The notes: generated by a model from the letters alone, not told the origin. Shown: positions 44,066-56,687, counted from the stretch's first letter. The stretch: 64,000 nt of DNA from Pollenia angustigena (GCA_930367215.1 OV884059.1:244093803-244157802), one strand, 5' to 3'. Translations and numbers: made by a program.

Positions 44066-44148
<83 letters not shown>
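44066..44148. repeat. (TA)n microsatellite
   Basis: About 40 uninterrupted TA dinucleotides directly after the copy 2 repeat. Confidence 0.95.
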
Positions 44149-44155
<7 letters not shown>

Positions 44156-44975
44156 TAGTTCCTTTAAACTCCTACAAGGAGCATAGAGCTAATATAGTGC
44201 GTGAAATAGTACCTATAGGATACGTATTATGTATACGGATACCTATTATGTATCGAAAATCTTTAGTTGAACATATTTTCTGAAAAACTCGAAAAAATCG
44301 GTGCAAATAAAAAATACCAATTTTGGAGAACCTTAGATCTTCCCGAGTCCAACTTTTATTACAAAAGTAAATGAAAAATATTTTCCTAAAGAATATAAAT
44401 CTGTCAAATTACAGTTTTTTATATTCTTGTTGTATTGTTGGAGTAATTAATTTCTCTTTGGTGAATGGTAAAAAATAATAATTTTTGGAATTATTTTGGA
44501 TAGAAAAATTTTTGTCCTTACAATCAGCACGCTCTTATATACATACATTGATTTAAAGATATCCGCGTGTCTCCTACAACGGGTTTTCCGATAGATTTAT
44601 GTTGCTTATAGTCCGGAATAGATTACTGCTGAAATTTAGGATACAAAACGAAGTAGATTGATAAAATAAGGCTAAAATTATGATCTGGAGCAGATGGCGC
44701 CCATACTTAATATGCTATGGTGATGGGTATATAAGATTCGGCACATACAAATATGTCACTATTACTTGTTTCATTCCTAATATATTTTTATCTATTTTTT
44801 TTCGTAATTTATTAAAGAAAAACGTTTTATCTTTGCCTTTTTTCCCCCATTAATATGAAATCATTTGGCAGATTGACACAAAAAACTTTTTTTAAGCAGC
44901 TCAAAAGTTTTTAAAAAGGCTCTCAGCATGAAAAAAGACACCTAAAGACATACATATGTAAGTATGTACTTTCAT
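44156..44975. other. No gene seen
   Basis: AT-rich spacer with no coding motif or repeat match in the window. Confidence 0.5.
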
Positions 44976-44977
44976 AC

Positions 44978-45583
44978 CCAGCAAAAACTTTACTTACAAT
45001 CCTACTTTTAATGACTTCAAGAATTCATTACTTTGTAGCTTTATTCGCCACTTTTTGGATTATTAGTTATATATTAAATAATAACTTTATTATTATATCT
45101 TAAATATACAAAAAAATTTTAATTTTCATTATGACAATAAAAATGTCATTATAGTCAAAAAACATAGTTTTTTAATACAAAAACAACACTGCCCCGGTAA
45201 ACTAGCTGGTAGCGAGCTAGTCTATCAGCACCAAGGTTGCGCGATCGAATCCCGCCAGAGACAGAAAAAAAAAATAAAAAATAAAGTAAAATAAAATAAG
45301 AAAAAATAAAAAATAAAATAATTAAAAAAAAAAAAAAAAATAATTTCAAAAAAAAAAAAATGTTAAAAAAATAAAAAAATTTTACTTTATTGACTTTGTG
45401 TAACTATATATTTTTATAAGTATAAAAAAAACATATTATTTTTAAGATTATATAAGGCAAAATTATAAAGGATTACTTTTGGGACATCTCGAACAAAAAT
45501 AAGTACTTTTTTTTAGTAGAAAAGTAAGTAGTCGGCTCGTCAAATTCTGATTATTTCTCTGCTTATTTTGTAAGCAAAGTTTA
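44978..45583. mobile_element. CCCAG MITE, copy 1, with SINE-like insertion
   Basis: Ends CCCAGCAAAAACTTTACTTAC and GTAAGCAAAGTTTATGCTG are inverted and match the family at 49276 and 49745. Preceded by TA (44976-44977). Its middle carries a tRNA-like sequence with an A-rich tail at 45185-45390. Confidence 0.7.
45185..45390 (+). repeat. tRNA-derived SINE-like sequence with A-rich tail
   Basis: The plus strand has a T-arm-like block GCGCGATCGAATCCCGC (loop ATCGAAT close to canonical, one stem mismatch), equivalent to a pol III B box, and an upstream CTAGCTGGTAGCGAGCTAG block resembling a D arm and A box. An A-rich tail follows (45263-45390). This is the arrangement of a tRNA-derived SINE; a tRNA pseudogene is the alternative. 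It is not an intact tRNA gene. Confidence 0.55.
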
Positions 45584-45599
45584 TGCTGTGTATATATAC

Positions 45600-46104
45600 G
45601 TCTATAGCACATTAAACTTTTCATATTTGTCATATTTAAATTAAAGCCTCGTACGCAATGCCAACAACAATTTCACTTGGTGTTCATAATCCCGGTGGCG
45701 TTTATGAGCGACATTGTCTATATGACATTTTCATCGATGAATAATCGCACCAGAGTCAGTAACAAGTTGATATTTAGGGAGTTATGCATGACAACGGCTT
45801 TGCAATGTCACTGTTCCCTTAAAAGGAAAAACTTAGCGGCATTGTCTGTTATGAATAGATCACGAATTGAGCGCTGCAGGACTCAATGAATAAATGAGAA
45901 AATAACGGACCGTTTCTTTTTTCTGTTTGTTCTGTTCCATTTATTACTTGAGTTTGTTCTGTGTTTTCCTTGTCACTCTACCTGAAAAAATTCACTAATG
46001 AAATGAATGACAAAATCAACATTGGTCATCTATGACAATTTGGACAAATACTTTAAAAATTCATATATGACACCAAACTAAAATCAACACTTGTCATCGA
46101 TGAT
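45600..46104. other. No gene seen
   Basis: Includes ATCATCGATGA-type and AACATTGGTCATC-type phrases that look repeat-derived, and a short plus-strand ORF at 45677-45889 without motifs. Confidence 0.5.
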
Positions 46105-46107
46105 TTA

Positions 46108-46377
46108 GGCACTAAATTTGTAAAACGCAAACGCAACGCCAAAAACTATATTGAGAGCAAAAACAAAATCGAAAATTTTTTATAATTTTGTTGTTGTTTT
46201 CTATAGAAATGTATGTATATTGAATTTTTAAACGCTGCATATCTTGTGGCGTTGATAATTTTAAAACGCATATGTATTTCTGTAGAAAGCAACAACAACA
46301 TTTTTAGAAATTTTTGACATTGTTTTTGCTTTCAATGTTATTTTTGGAATTGCGTTGCGTTTTACAAAATTAGGGCC
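46108..46377. mobile_element. PIF/Harbinger-like MITE with TTA duplication (270 bp)
   Basis: Ends GGCACTAAATTTGTAAAACG and (reverse complement) GGCCCTAATTTTGTAAAACG, flanked by TTA at 46105-46107 and 46378-46380. Both the GGCCC-type tip and the TTA target fit PIF/Harbinger. The halves fold back over about 75 bp. Confidence 0.85.
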
Positions 46378-46383
46378 TTAATA

Positions 46384-46766
46384 TTGTCAGCGTTTGTCAA
46401 GCTGAATCACTATGACTTTCGCCACCAGTATAGAGCAAAAACTTTTTTTGGATCCACACACATTCTCAATAAAGAAACGTTTTCAAGTTTTGCCCATTAC
46501 ATTATTACGTACATATTTATTAAAACGTTTTTTTAAAATTTGTATTCAAAATTCAATAACATTAATATAAACGTCATATTTAATCTATAAAAATGGTTGG
46601 TGAAGTAGAAGTAGACTCAACTTAAAAAAAAAAAATTAAGCTAAATTTTTGTTCGAAAAATTAAAGAAAAAATACTTCGGAAAGAAAGAAGACAGAAGAA
46701 AAAACGAATTGTTGCTCCTATCCCGGTGGCGAACGTCATAGTGATTCAGCGTGACAAACGCTGACA
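46384..46766. mobile_element. TA-flanked MITE with about 50-bp inverted ends (383 bp)
   Basis: Ends TTGTCAGCGTTTGTCA and, mirrored, TGTCAGCGTTTGTCACGCTG share CTGAATCACTATGAC. TA lies at 46382-46383 and 46767-46768. It starts four bases after the neighbouring PIF-like MITE. Confidence 0.82.
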
Positions 46767-46768
46767 TA

Positions 46769-47375
46769 AGTCGTCGCAAAATTTCCTGTGTACTAAAACC
46801 GTGTTAATTCATTTTGACGTCGATACCAAGTGGCTGTCAAAAGTTGCCAATAACAACTAAGAAAATACAATTATTGTTCGTCAGCCGTCGACTTGTGTCG
46901 GCGTTGACTTTCATAATAGGGGTGATTACTTGTTCCTTTTATCGGGTCTTAGAAGGGAAACAATACAAAATAATTCCAAGGTTGTAAAATTTATTACGGA
47001 CATTAAAAATTACAATGTGTGCGTACGTCAGCCCACAAAGAGATACGTAACGCAAGTATTGTGATAAAATCCATTATTGTTGTTTTTATGTTTATATTTT
47101 CATATTAATTTTAAAGTCTTTTTCAAGAAACAAAAGTTTTTGCTTAAGTTATTTTATTATTTAAAGTCGCTTGTGAGTTTAAACACAGCAAAATGGAGAA
47201 ACCAAAAAAAAACATACTTATGTATATTAGGGCGCTTCAAAAAAACTTTCTTTTTGTTTTTTAAGGTACTTTCATCCCAAAAATGTCAAGTATGCATGAA
47301 AAAGCTCTGTTACAAGCATCGCTATATGTAAATTCTTCGTGACACTCAACGACCTTAAGTTTTACCATATATTAT
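46769..47375. other. No gene seen
   Basis: AT-rich spacer; the plus-strand ORF at 47077-47331 has no recognisable motif. Confidence 0.5.
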
Positions 47376-47376
47376 T

Positions 47377-47865
47377 GGGGTATTCACAAGGTGTGCTATC
47401 ATGTTATATTGTCATAATGTTTTAACATTTTACAATGATTTAAAAATATTGTTGTTGCTTTGTAAACAAAAAGTGTCTTAAATAAATAGCAATTAGTCCG
47501 AAGAGACCTGCACTGAATGGCTGAGCCGAGCCGCATTAGTTTTTGTAAGCCGTCGCCGTTGATGGTAAAATTAAAATAAGATCGGCTTAGAACTCTGCTG
47601 ATTGGTAAACCAACAAAGTCAAATTTATTTTTGATTTGTGTCAGAAAAAAGGAAATACTCAGGTAGGATCTAAATTAACTTATTAATTACTGGATTAGAA
47701 TTATAGAAAAATATTTTTATTTTTGGTATATATTTATTTTTTTATTCGCCTTAAATCAGCTGATTAAAATTCAAAATAGCACACTGAATTATGAGGGGTT
47801 GTTCACAACAGTCGTATTTGTTCATGTTATTATTTGAAGACTTTATGACACCTTGTGAATCCACC
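47377..47865 (+). mobile_element. TIR element, complete copy of the one at 8208
   Basis: Ends GGGGTATTCACAAGGTGT and (reverse complement) GGTGGATTCACAAGGTGT. Interior landmarks: AACAAAAAGTGTCTTAA, GCCGAGCCGCATTAGTTTTT, AAATCAGCTGATTAAAAT. Possible TAT duplication if one more base is counted at each end. No transposase. Confidence 0.82.
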
Positions 47866-47867
47866 AT

Positions 47868-48785
47868 ATACATATAATATTATTTATGCCAACTTAAAAC
47901 TTTTAAGATGATAACAAAAAACTTTTTTTAAGCCCCCCTAATGTATACACTTTTTTAAAAATACTACAAAGAAAAAATTTGATTGAAGTTTCCAGTACAG
48001 GAGGGCTGTTTTTGACCTATTCTTTGAGTAAATAAGAATAATTTGTTTATTGTCCTTGCCCATTCCAATTTTTATGTTTTTTTTTTGTGTATGTTTATAC
48101 CGTCTATAATGTTCAAGTTAATGTCTCTACGGCAGTCGCTAATGAGAATTGGTTTGAACTTATCACTTAATGTACCAACCATAATGTGGGGATGAAGAAC
48201 ATCAGAAGAATTATAACAAAAAGTACATAAACGAAAAAAAGATAACATGACACGCAAATAAATAACGGAAGTAACAAAGTTCAGGAGCGTAGACTGCGGC
48301 GGCACAGAATGGAAAATGTTTTGTAGGAAATATTGAATTAACTTTAATATGTATAATGAATGAATTAAAAATATATAAAAATATCATACTATAATTTTTG
48401 ATAAGGAAGTCCCTAAACTGAAATTGTTTTTCGTATTTGTGGTATCATTTTATTTATTATTTTTTTAGTATTTTATATCCTTCTTAAGGAGTTATCCAAT
48501 AAGGATGTATTACTTGGTTTCTTATGTTACTTTTCTATTATATTAGAATTGTGTAGAGTTCCGCTCCTGTTTAATAAAAAAAAAACAAATGTTTCCTATT
48601 TTGCAGTCGTTGGAAATGCTTGAAATATGAAAACTTTATCATTAAGTGTTTATTGCTGTCTTGTTAGAGGCTGCTTTTACGAAAATAAAGTCTTTAAATG
48701 AACAAAAGACTATTGCTTTTTAAATGTTTTTAATAAATAAAATCCATAAATTTTAAAATATTTAACTTACAACAAATCGTTCCTT
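47868..48785. other. No gene seen
   Basis: AT-rich DNA; short ORFs only, none with motifs. Confidence 0.5.
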
Positions 48786-48787
48786 TA

Positions 48788-49073
48788 TTGCAACATAGTC
48801 ATATCTCAAAAAAAAAAAACACAAATCAAGCATGGTGAAATGCGATTTAAGTTAATAAAATGTACCTTTTTATACTAGCTCTGTTTCATTACTTTTTGGG
48901 TAAAGTTCGTGTAAATGAGAGCAAGCATGAATTTCTCTCATAAAGAGACAAAATTACACAAAAGTACGGGAACAGAAAAAACCATATAGTCATTGTTTTG
49001 ACAGTCCTTACAAAACGATAAAAGTTTATGCCACTCCAAATTTTTGATGTTTTGAAATATGACTATGTTGCAA
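48788..49073. mobile_element. TA-flanked MITE (286 bp)
   Basis: Ends TTGCAACATAGTCATAT are inverted copies, with TA at 48786-48787 and 49074-49075. No ORF. Confidence 0.82.
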
Positions 49074-49275
49074 TAAAAATATTCGTAATCGCACAAACAT
49101 TTTTTCAATTAAATCTAAACATGATAAAAAATATATGAAATATTTAATTTAAGAAAATCTTGTAACATTGCAATGTTTTAATCGATTTTAAAATATATAT
49201 CTGAAAATGTATCACTTAGATCTAAGAAAACTTTTAAAATATAAATTATACGCAGCTTGAAACCCAAATTCCATA

Positions 49276-49550
49276 CCCAGTAAAAGCTTCGCTTACTTTT
49301 TCAAAATGAATAGCATCTCTCACTCATTATTTAGAAGCTTTCTTCTTAATATAACTGCTTCTATAACAACTTATATAACTACTTATTTCTGAATGCATGT
49401 AGGTAATAAAATAATGATTTACTTTTGAATGCGTTCATTTTGGGACATCCCTTGTAAAATTCAATGGTTCTTTCAGTAGAATTGTAAGTAGTGCTTTTAT
49501 GTTTTTCTGATTACTCAACACATTATTTTGTAGGCGAAGTTTTTACTGGG
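49276..49550. mobile_element. CCCAG MITE, copy 2 (275 bp)
   Basis: Ends CCCAGTAAAAGCTTCGCTTAC and GTAGGCGAAGTTTTTACTGG are inverted; TA at 49274-49275 and 49551-49552. Interior phrase GAATGCGTTCATTTTGGGAC is shared with copy 3. Confidence 0.85.
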
Positions 49551-49744
49551 TAGCTTGTTATACCCTTCATTTTATATGGAAAGGCCGTTGACAAGTTTGT
49601 CTTTCCATGTGTAAATTCTAGAATATTTCTTTTAATTATACAGCATCCAAACTGATGTGCTTTTAGTGAAAGATTATTTGAAGGAAAGCCACCGCGAGAG
49701 AAGAATTAGGAGCAAAAACACGAACGAAATTATAAAAATCAATT

Positions 49745-50002
49745 CCCGTAAAAACTGCGTTTTCTTTTTCAAAATGATTAGCTTCATTCACTTATTATTT
49801 ATTAGCTTTCTTGTGTAACTACTTCTATAACTTCTTATTTTCTATATTTATGTATATATAAAAATAATGACTTATTTTTGAATGCGTTCATTTTGGGACT
49901 TCCCTTGTAAAATTCATTGGTTCTTTCAGAAGAATTCTATGAAGTATTATTATTTTTCTCTGATTACCCAACATATTATTGTGTAGGAGAAGTTTTTACT
50001 GA
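49745..50002. mobile_element. CCCAG MITE, copy 3, degraded ends
   Basis: Direct repeat of copy 2 along its length (GAATGCGTTCATTTTGGGAC near 49878), starting CCCGTAAAAACTGCG and ending AGAAGTTTTTACTGAG. Same orientation as copy 2, about 470 bp apart. Confidence 0.8.
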
Positions 50003-50302
50003 GATATGACCTAAAGAAAATGTTTTCCGTAAATCTAAGAACATGTATAAAATATCCATTCTTGAAATATGCAATTCTCCCAGAACCTTTGATATTAGGC
50101 ACAGATCGATCAAGAAAACCTCGACCTAAAAGGTAGTCAAGTCCGTTCATTAATGGCCTTGATAAAACGATAAATCCAAAATACTATTTATATCAACACC
50201 GCTACGGAGTGTTTTTACAGTAGGTAACGGATATAATAAATTTAAAAAAACAAACACGAAAATGTTTTTTATGAGTGATTTTTTTCTTTAAAGCAATAAC
50301 CT

Positions 50303-50830
50303 ATATAAAGGGTGTTTTTTACGAGTGTCACAACTTTGAGTTGCCATCACTGCTTTATTTGAGCACTTATTTAACAGCTGATAAATGCTTTTTGCTTAGT
50401 TTGCTTTGAAATTTCATTATGAATTGACTACACCAGAGCAACGCGTGCAAATTGTTAAATTTTTTTATCAAAATATTCGATAAATCGATATTGATTTTGA
50501 ATTTCCATTCAAAATTTTATTTTTCGATGAAGCCCATTTCTGGTTGAATGGCTACGTAAATAAGTAGAACTGTCGCATTTGTAGTGAGGAGAATTCACAA
50601 GCTTTTGTCGAAACACCATTACATCCACAGAAAATTACTGTTTGGTGCGCTTTATGGACTGGCGGAGTCATTGGCCCATATGTCAGAATGCGAAATGTTG
50701 TTGAAAATTGGTGTTCCATAAAATCATATTTACACTTCAATTTCATTAAATTTTCTTTCCAATAAAGCCCGTTTCATTGATATTTAAAATATATTTCCTT
50801 GTCTTAAACTTGTGTCACCTTTTATGTATA
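50303..50830 (+). pseudogene. Mariner-like element with deleted transposase
   Basis: The plus strand has an N-terminal piece at 50418-50483, ELTTPEQRVQIVKFFYQN, matching the start of mariner-type transposases, then after a deletion IFFDEAHFWLNGYVNK (50515-50565) with the catalytic Asp of the DEAHF motif, a stop, and PLHPQKITVWCALWTGGVIG, ending VENWCSIKSYLHFNF. The central HTH part and the second and third catalytic acidic residues are missing. Diverged inverted ends with GTCACAACTTTGAG (50327) and CTTAAACTTGTGTCACC (50805) flank it, as expected for a Tc1/mariner element. Dead copy. Confidence 0.85.
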
Positions 50831-50839
50831 TAAAATTCT

Positions 50840-51345
50840 CGTGTCACGGTGTTTGTAATTGAACTCCTCCGAAACGGCTAAAGCGATTTTTATGAAATTT
50901 AGTATGTGTATTTGCTAGGTATGAGAATAGTTGTAAAATATATTTCATATTGTTAGGGGACGTAAAATAGGGGTAAATGCACCCTTCCCTATACCTTCTT
51001 AGCTTATCAACCTGTTTTTTTTTAATTTGGCGTGCGGATACTTATGCATCTGAAAGAAAATAGGAAATATGGCGTGAAATAGGGCAATAAGGGTAAAATT
51101 TTCCCATCCCTATATCTACTTTTTAACAAAGCGATTTTATTCAATTTTTGCGGGGAAATAGTGTAACATCTGAAAGGAACTATTGCCTAAATATTGATTA
51201 TTTAGGGCGTAAAATAGGGAAAGAGGGGCAATAGCTCGCCCTTCCTATATCCTATTAACTAATCAACTAGTTTTCTTAATATTTGGCATGAGGACACTGT
51301 AACATCTGAAATAAATAAGTTATATGGCAAACAAAGTTTTTCGGA
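50840..51345 (+). repeat. Degenerate 120-140 bp tandem repeats
   Basis: Starts with TCCTCCGAAACGGCTAAAGC, a phrase common in arthropod dispersed repeats. Three units follow around 50955, 51068 and 51208, each with CGTAAAATAGGG or similar, CCCTTCCCTATA and GTAACATCTGAAA. No ORF. Confidence 0.65.
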
Positions 51346-51610
51346 TCAACTACTGTTTTATAATAAATGTATTTCTTATAAAAGTTTAACGAAATTTATT
51401 TCTTTTGACAAAACATCTTAAGCCGAGATATGATAGCAAAAAACGTAAACAAAAAGGTTTTTTGAATGAAAATTCGTATGATAAAAAAATTTTTTTTCAA
51501 CTTTCTAAATTTAACTAAGATGTTTTATCAAAATGCCACAGATATAAATTGTAAAACCTGCATTCAAATGTATACACTAAGTTGAATATTTTGTACCAGC
51601 AAGTATGAAC

Positions 51611-52141
51611 TAGTGTTCGAAAATAAACAGTACATTATTTAACGTTCGGCTCACACACCCAGGAACGATATCTATTTTTTAGTGATTGTGTAGACATACA
51701 CAAGCCTAACTATTAACTAACTATTTTCAAGAAAGAACCGAACATAATATAATGTTTATATAATATAATGTTCGGTTCTTCGTTAAAAAACAGAACAATT
51801 GTTATGATACTGTAGACAATCATTATATTTTAATGTTCTATAATGTTTTTTTCGTGTGTGTATTTTGTTTTTGTAAGAAATGTTTGGTTTTTTTTTACCA
51901 GCCAAAAGGGACGAACATTAATGAGCCGAACCGAACACATTGAAGTTTGTGGATTTTCAAAAAAAAAAAAAAAAAACCCGAACAGAATTAAATGTTTACA
52001 TCTTTTTTTGAGTTCGATAAAAACAGTAATAATTTTGTGTTCGAAAGATGACTAACAGGGAAACGTTATTTTTTTTAATGATTTTCTACACAATTACTAT
52101 TAGCGTTTGTGTTTTTCACAAATCTACCGAACCGAACACTG
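51611..52141. mobile_element. hAT-like MITE, 7/8 duplication (531 bp)
   Basis: Tips TAGTGTTCG and CGAACACTG are inverted; the right side continues as GGTTCGGTAG on the reverse strand. Flanks GTATGAAC (51603-51610) and GTATGTAC (52142-52149) match at 7 of 8 bases. Inside is a near-perfect hairpin at 51735-51785 (AACCGAACATAATATAA and mirror) and many CGAACA motifs. Confidence 0.75.
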
Positions 52142-52149
52142 GTATGTAC

Positions 52150-52278
52150 GCACTTGGTTGGATTTTTGACGCAAGTAAATACAGTGTTGCCGTGAAAACA
52201 AAATTTTAATAAAAAAAAATATTATTTGTATGTATTTTTATTATTGATCTATATATGTATGTATATATGTTTCTTGTG

Positions 52279-52314
<36 letters not shown>

Positions 52315-52565
52315 AAAGTTTTCTTATACAGAATACAAATGAAAAAAATATTTTCTTAAAGCGTTTTTTTTTTTCTTTTATGAGACGTTCTTTGCAATAA
52401 TAACTTTTACTTCATGTTAAATTTTTGTGCTGGTTGGTCTAGAATTGACCATAGGCAGTAGTGAATTTACTTGTTGGATTGGCGCCTAAAATTTTAAAGA
52501 GCGCCAAAATTTAAAGGTAAGAGAATAAAAAGGATAATTTAAATTCCTAAATTGTTTTGATCGAC
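52150..52565. other. No gene; poly-T tract
   Basis: Holds a T30-type tract at 52281-52311 and AT-rich spacer. No ORF. Confidence 0.75.
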
Positions 52566-52568
52566 TTA

Positions 52569-52981
52569 AGGCCAGTTTACACGGTAATACAATATATTAC
52601 GACTTTGTAGAATCAAAATATTATGAAATTCTCTCCGTGTTTAAAAGAAAAAAATTTAAAATCTTTTGTAAGTATAATTCATGTTTACACGGATGGTATA
52701 AGTAAAATCAAAAATAATAACAAAAAAAATTTCCCTAGTTGATTTTAGTTGTTTTTGTAATTGTATAAAAATGCTACCACCTTCAATACACTCTGTTAAA
52801 ATACACCTCTGGTGTGAAGATAATACATACTAGAAAAAAAGCATTTGCCGACCGCTTGCCAGATTTTGTATTCGTATTCTCTCTTATCCAATACATTTTG
52901 CTTTTACATGATAAGATTTTTCTCATTCTACTTTAATTTTTGCAATGTCGTAATACATTGTATTACCGTGTAAACTGGCCT
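52569..52981. mobile_element. PIF/Harbinger-like MITE with TTA duplication (413 bp)
   Basis: Ends AGGCCAGTTTACACGG are inverted copies, with similarity continuing through TAATACAAT. Flanked by TTA at 52566-52568 and 52982-52984. Tip and target fit PIF/Harbinger. Confidence 0.87.
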
Positions 52982-52994
52982 TTACGAAGACTAA

Positions 52995-53640
52995 TGGTGT
53001 TTTCTTTTCTAAAAAATATTGATGCATTATAGTTGTGTAATATATTTATTAGGTTACACGAACCCTTACAAAGTGATACATTTTTCTAAATTACAATGGA
53101 ACAAAATAATAGCTACGTTTTGCACTCAACACTAATGTGTATTTAGCGTGTTAAATATTGAATGCAAAGTTTGTACTAGAAGCGATATTCACCACGCTTG
53201 TAGCAATTTTCAACATTAAATTTTCTTACAATTCCAATAAGCGTTAACAGCACTGATTTTCAATAATTAATGTCAGCTGTTGTTAAACATTTTGCGACAA
53301 AAAAATATAACAAAAATAAAACAAACGAAAAACAAAAAGTTTTTATATCCACCAAAATATAATTAAAAATCACAATATAACGCAAATTGTCCGCAAACAC
53401 AAGAAAAAAAATACTTGCTTGCATAAAAAAGTACTTTACGCAGATGCAAAAAAGGGTATTATCTCACACTCAGTTATAACTGCGGGTAAGAAATGGAACA
53501 AATTTGCCATTTATTGTTGCAACATGTTAAGAAAGGAAAACGCCAACTTCTCACATTTTTGCATATATTTTTAGAATGGAACAAAAACCCGCACGAATGG
53601 TAGCATATATGGAACATTATTGTCAGAAAAGAAAACACCA
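52995..53640 (+). mobile_element. PIF/Harbinger-like element, copy 2 (646 bp)
   Basis: Inverted homologue of 1456-2090. Ends TGGTGTTTTCTTTTCT and mirror; TAA at 52992-52994 and 53641-53643. It starts 13 bp after the neighbouring TTA-flanked MITE. Confidence 0.82.
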
Positions 53641-53643
53641 TAA

Positions 53644-56364
53644 GAGGAATAGCGATTCTGATAAAAGATAAAAATAAAAAGAAAAAAGAAGAATAAAAAG
53701 AAAATTAAATAATATTCTTAAAAAATCTGCATATCATAATTTCTTATTTTGTTAAAAGCTAAAATAGTGATTTTAAAGTCGTTAAATCGTATCGCTTAAA
53801 AAAAATAAAATGTATGTATTTTTATAACACGATCCCTTCCGAACGACTTAACAGAAAATAGTTTTAATTTTGATTTCATATTTTTACTACTTTTCGTACC
53901 AACCTCGTTAAAAAAAAATTATATATCTTATTTATTTACAAAGTATGTATTGACTATTTTAATCAACAATTATTTATTTTTGTATGTATTCTTACGATAT
54001 TCTTATTTAAGAAAAATTCTTGACTTTTTGAATGCATTTAGGCGACAAAATATTACCATGGAATTTTAAGGATATTATTTTTTTTTTCTTGCAGATTTTT
54101 GGTCATAATTATCGTGCGTATACAAAATTAAACCGCTTCTAGCCTTAAAACTCTAATTGATTTCACTGCAAATATTTTAAAATGTTAAATAATTGTTATA
54201 CGTATTTATTAACCTCCCTATTTTCAGCTTGATAAGATTATTTCTAAGTTTCTCAAATATAATTATTATTATTATTTTTTACCGCTGACTAAGCATTTTT
54301 TCAATGTTCGTTTTGAATTGCTTTCACTAAAAGCAATTTTAATATCTCTATTGCAGTAAAGAAAAAAGCCAAATAATATTGAGGAAGGACGGCGAATAGA
54401 TTTTCTGAAAATGTTCTTTATCTTGTTCCTTGGCCAACACCACAACATTTCCGTAGTCCACAAATAACATTAAAAGAAGCAAAATGCGTGTTTGCAAATA
54501 GCAAATAATAAATAAATTTCCTACTAAAGTGCTTTAACTAAAAACTAGATAGACAGAAAGACAAAAAGTAAAACTAATGACAATTTAAAGCTAAAACGGA
54601 AATGTACTTATATTCAGGTTAAGTACTTCTCTTATTCTAGTTATTACAAAGTTGCTGATGTAGATCTTATAAATTCATTTATATTTTTTGCCCACCAATC
54701 TACTCAAATCCACGCACTGACTCATGAACACAAACAAGCCAAAAGTCATATTAAATGCTAATATTTCCTGACATTTTATAAATACCCAAAAACAATACTA
54801 CAGACACAGTGTGACAAAAACGAATTCACCCTAGAAAGATTTCTGTTAAATATATTAATTATTCAAAGTCATGTCAACAAATCCTTCTTCTACTGTGGAT
54901 GTAATTAAATATCTACGGTCCTGAGTGAATAAGAACCTGTAAGGGGGAGATTTTTGATACTTTTTTGTTTTACATTGGGAACTTTTTTTAATTCCTTTAG
55001 TATTGGACTAAGAAATATTAAATTAAACATTCAAGGTCTTATGAGAAAGTGATCTTTACAGTACTATTTTGTTCTTTACCGTAAATTTTTCATGCAGAGT
55101 CTTAAGTAATTAAGAAATTATAAGAGGAGACTTTTTGGTACTTTTTTGTTTTTCAATAGGTACTTTCTGATTTTTTTATATTATTGAACTTATAATATAA
55201 AAACAAACATTCATGAACTTAAGTGGGAGATAACATATGGACTGGAGGTCAATCCCTCGGCAAATCGGTCCACTACGAAAAAAAAAATGCTCGAAACATG
55301 TAAATGCGTTTATACTTATTTCATTTTGAAATTTTTAGTCCAATTTTGACCACTGGGCAAACACTAGTTACTTATAAGCTACCAGGAATTTTTTTAATAA
55401 TTTTTTTTAACCTTAGTTAAAGGACAGACAAAAATGTTTAATTCCCATTCAGGCTTAAAATGTTTAACTTGCTTTATGTAGTTATTGGCACACTGTCAAA
55501 AATAGATGTATAATAGCAAATGAGACTTCTATTTCCATCTTGGTATGAGTAAGTGCTGTTGAAGTAATATAATAGTTGTTGTTAATAAATGTTAAAGAAA
55601 TTTCTTTGCTGCTATTCGGTCGTGTGTTCATAGTTTCATCTCTAAGTATTTTGTCTTTATGAGGTTATGGGCGAATGGTTGCCATATTTTTTTGTGTTCA
55701 AAAGTAACCTATTGACGACTTTTTATCTAATTTTTATGTTTTTTTCAATGCGAAATTTTATACTTATTCACACAACTAATTACTATTACATTTCTACTTG
55801 CATTTTAGGGTTTGATATAAATATTTATTTGTAAGTATATATTTATATATATTTTGCTGGTGAGGCCTAGCTCTGCTTATGACAATAAAATTGAAAATTT
55901 TTCATTTAATTTTTGCTGTCGTTGTCAAATTTCGTGTTAACTTATTCAGGGGATTTATCGATTACTGCTTCTAACTTTACATTCGAAACTTTTGAGGCCT
56001 TTAGGAATGTTGCTAAACATAAACACTGAAATATGTATGCTTGTAGGGCCTTAACTAATCTGTAGGTGGTTTTCACAAGACTTGCTTGGGTTATTATATG
56101 TCATGTTTTTCTGAATAGCGTTACCAAATATTGATAACTTTATCCGTTACCATATATCAAGAACTTATTCATATAACCAATACTAAAGTATCTCTCGATT
56201 TAAGACCCGCTGATCATTGAATAAACTGAAATACATAATTAAAAAACATATGCTGAAAAGAAAAATCAATCCATCCGAACTTAAATAAAGCTAAAGCGGT
56301 GTCGTACGTAAAATTCGGATAACTTTAAATCAAGTAGAGAATTCTTTATTCAAGGACTGATTAT
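53644..56364. other. No gene seen, 2.7 kb
   Basis: AT-rich DNA. A degenerate direct repeat of about 175 bp occurs at 54900-55045 and 55080-55225 (GGTACTTTTTTGTTTT-type and GGGAGAT-type phrases). No coding motif. Confidence 0.55.
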
Positions 56365-56368
56365 TTAA

Positions 56369-56656
56369 CACTTTGAGCCCCACGTGCCTACCTGTGGTCA
56401 CTTTTTTTTCTGCACCGGTGGACCGCGTGCTGATGAGTGGTTATTCCTTAGTTGACAAGCTGAGACCAAAATTGAGTTACTTAGTTTTATTGATTTTTTG
56501 CAATCGGCGTGACTTTGTGATACTTATTTTTGATAAACCAAATTTATTTTTGTTGTTTTTTGTCCTGTTTTTTGTGACCATCGGTGGTCACGTTGTCTTA
56601 GAATGTCAAAATACATCTTGGGCCAAAGTGGCCACCACAAATTTTATATTTGTATG

Positions 56657-56687
<31 letters not shown>

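Noticed and set aside
44066..44148. TA array as possible CRISPR-like or regulatory array
   Set aside because: Plain dinucleotide microsatellite without spacers.
45185..45265. Functional tRNA gene
   Set aside because: No consistent acceptor stem, a T-stem mismatch and an A-rich tail; a SINE-like origin fits better.
49950..50150. Minus-strand ORF MNGLDYLLGRGFLDRSV
   Set aside because: Looked protein-like, but I could match it to no family and it overlaps MITE copy 3.
56373..56657. 94-codon ORF starting MSPTCLPVV
   Set aside because: Starts in the TIR of the piggyBac-like MITE; hydrophobic T-rich run, no transposase motif.
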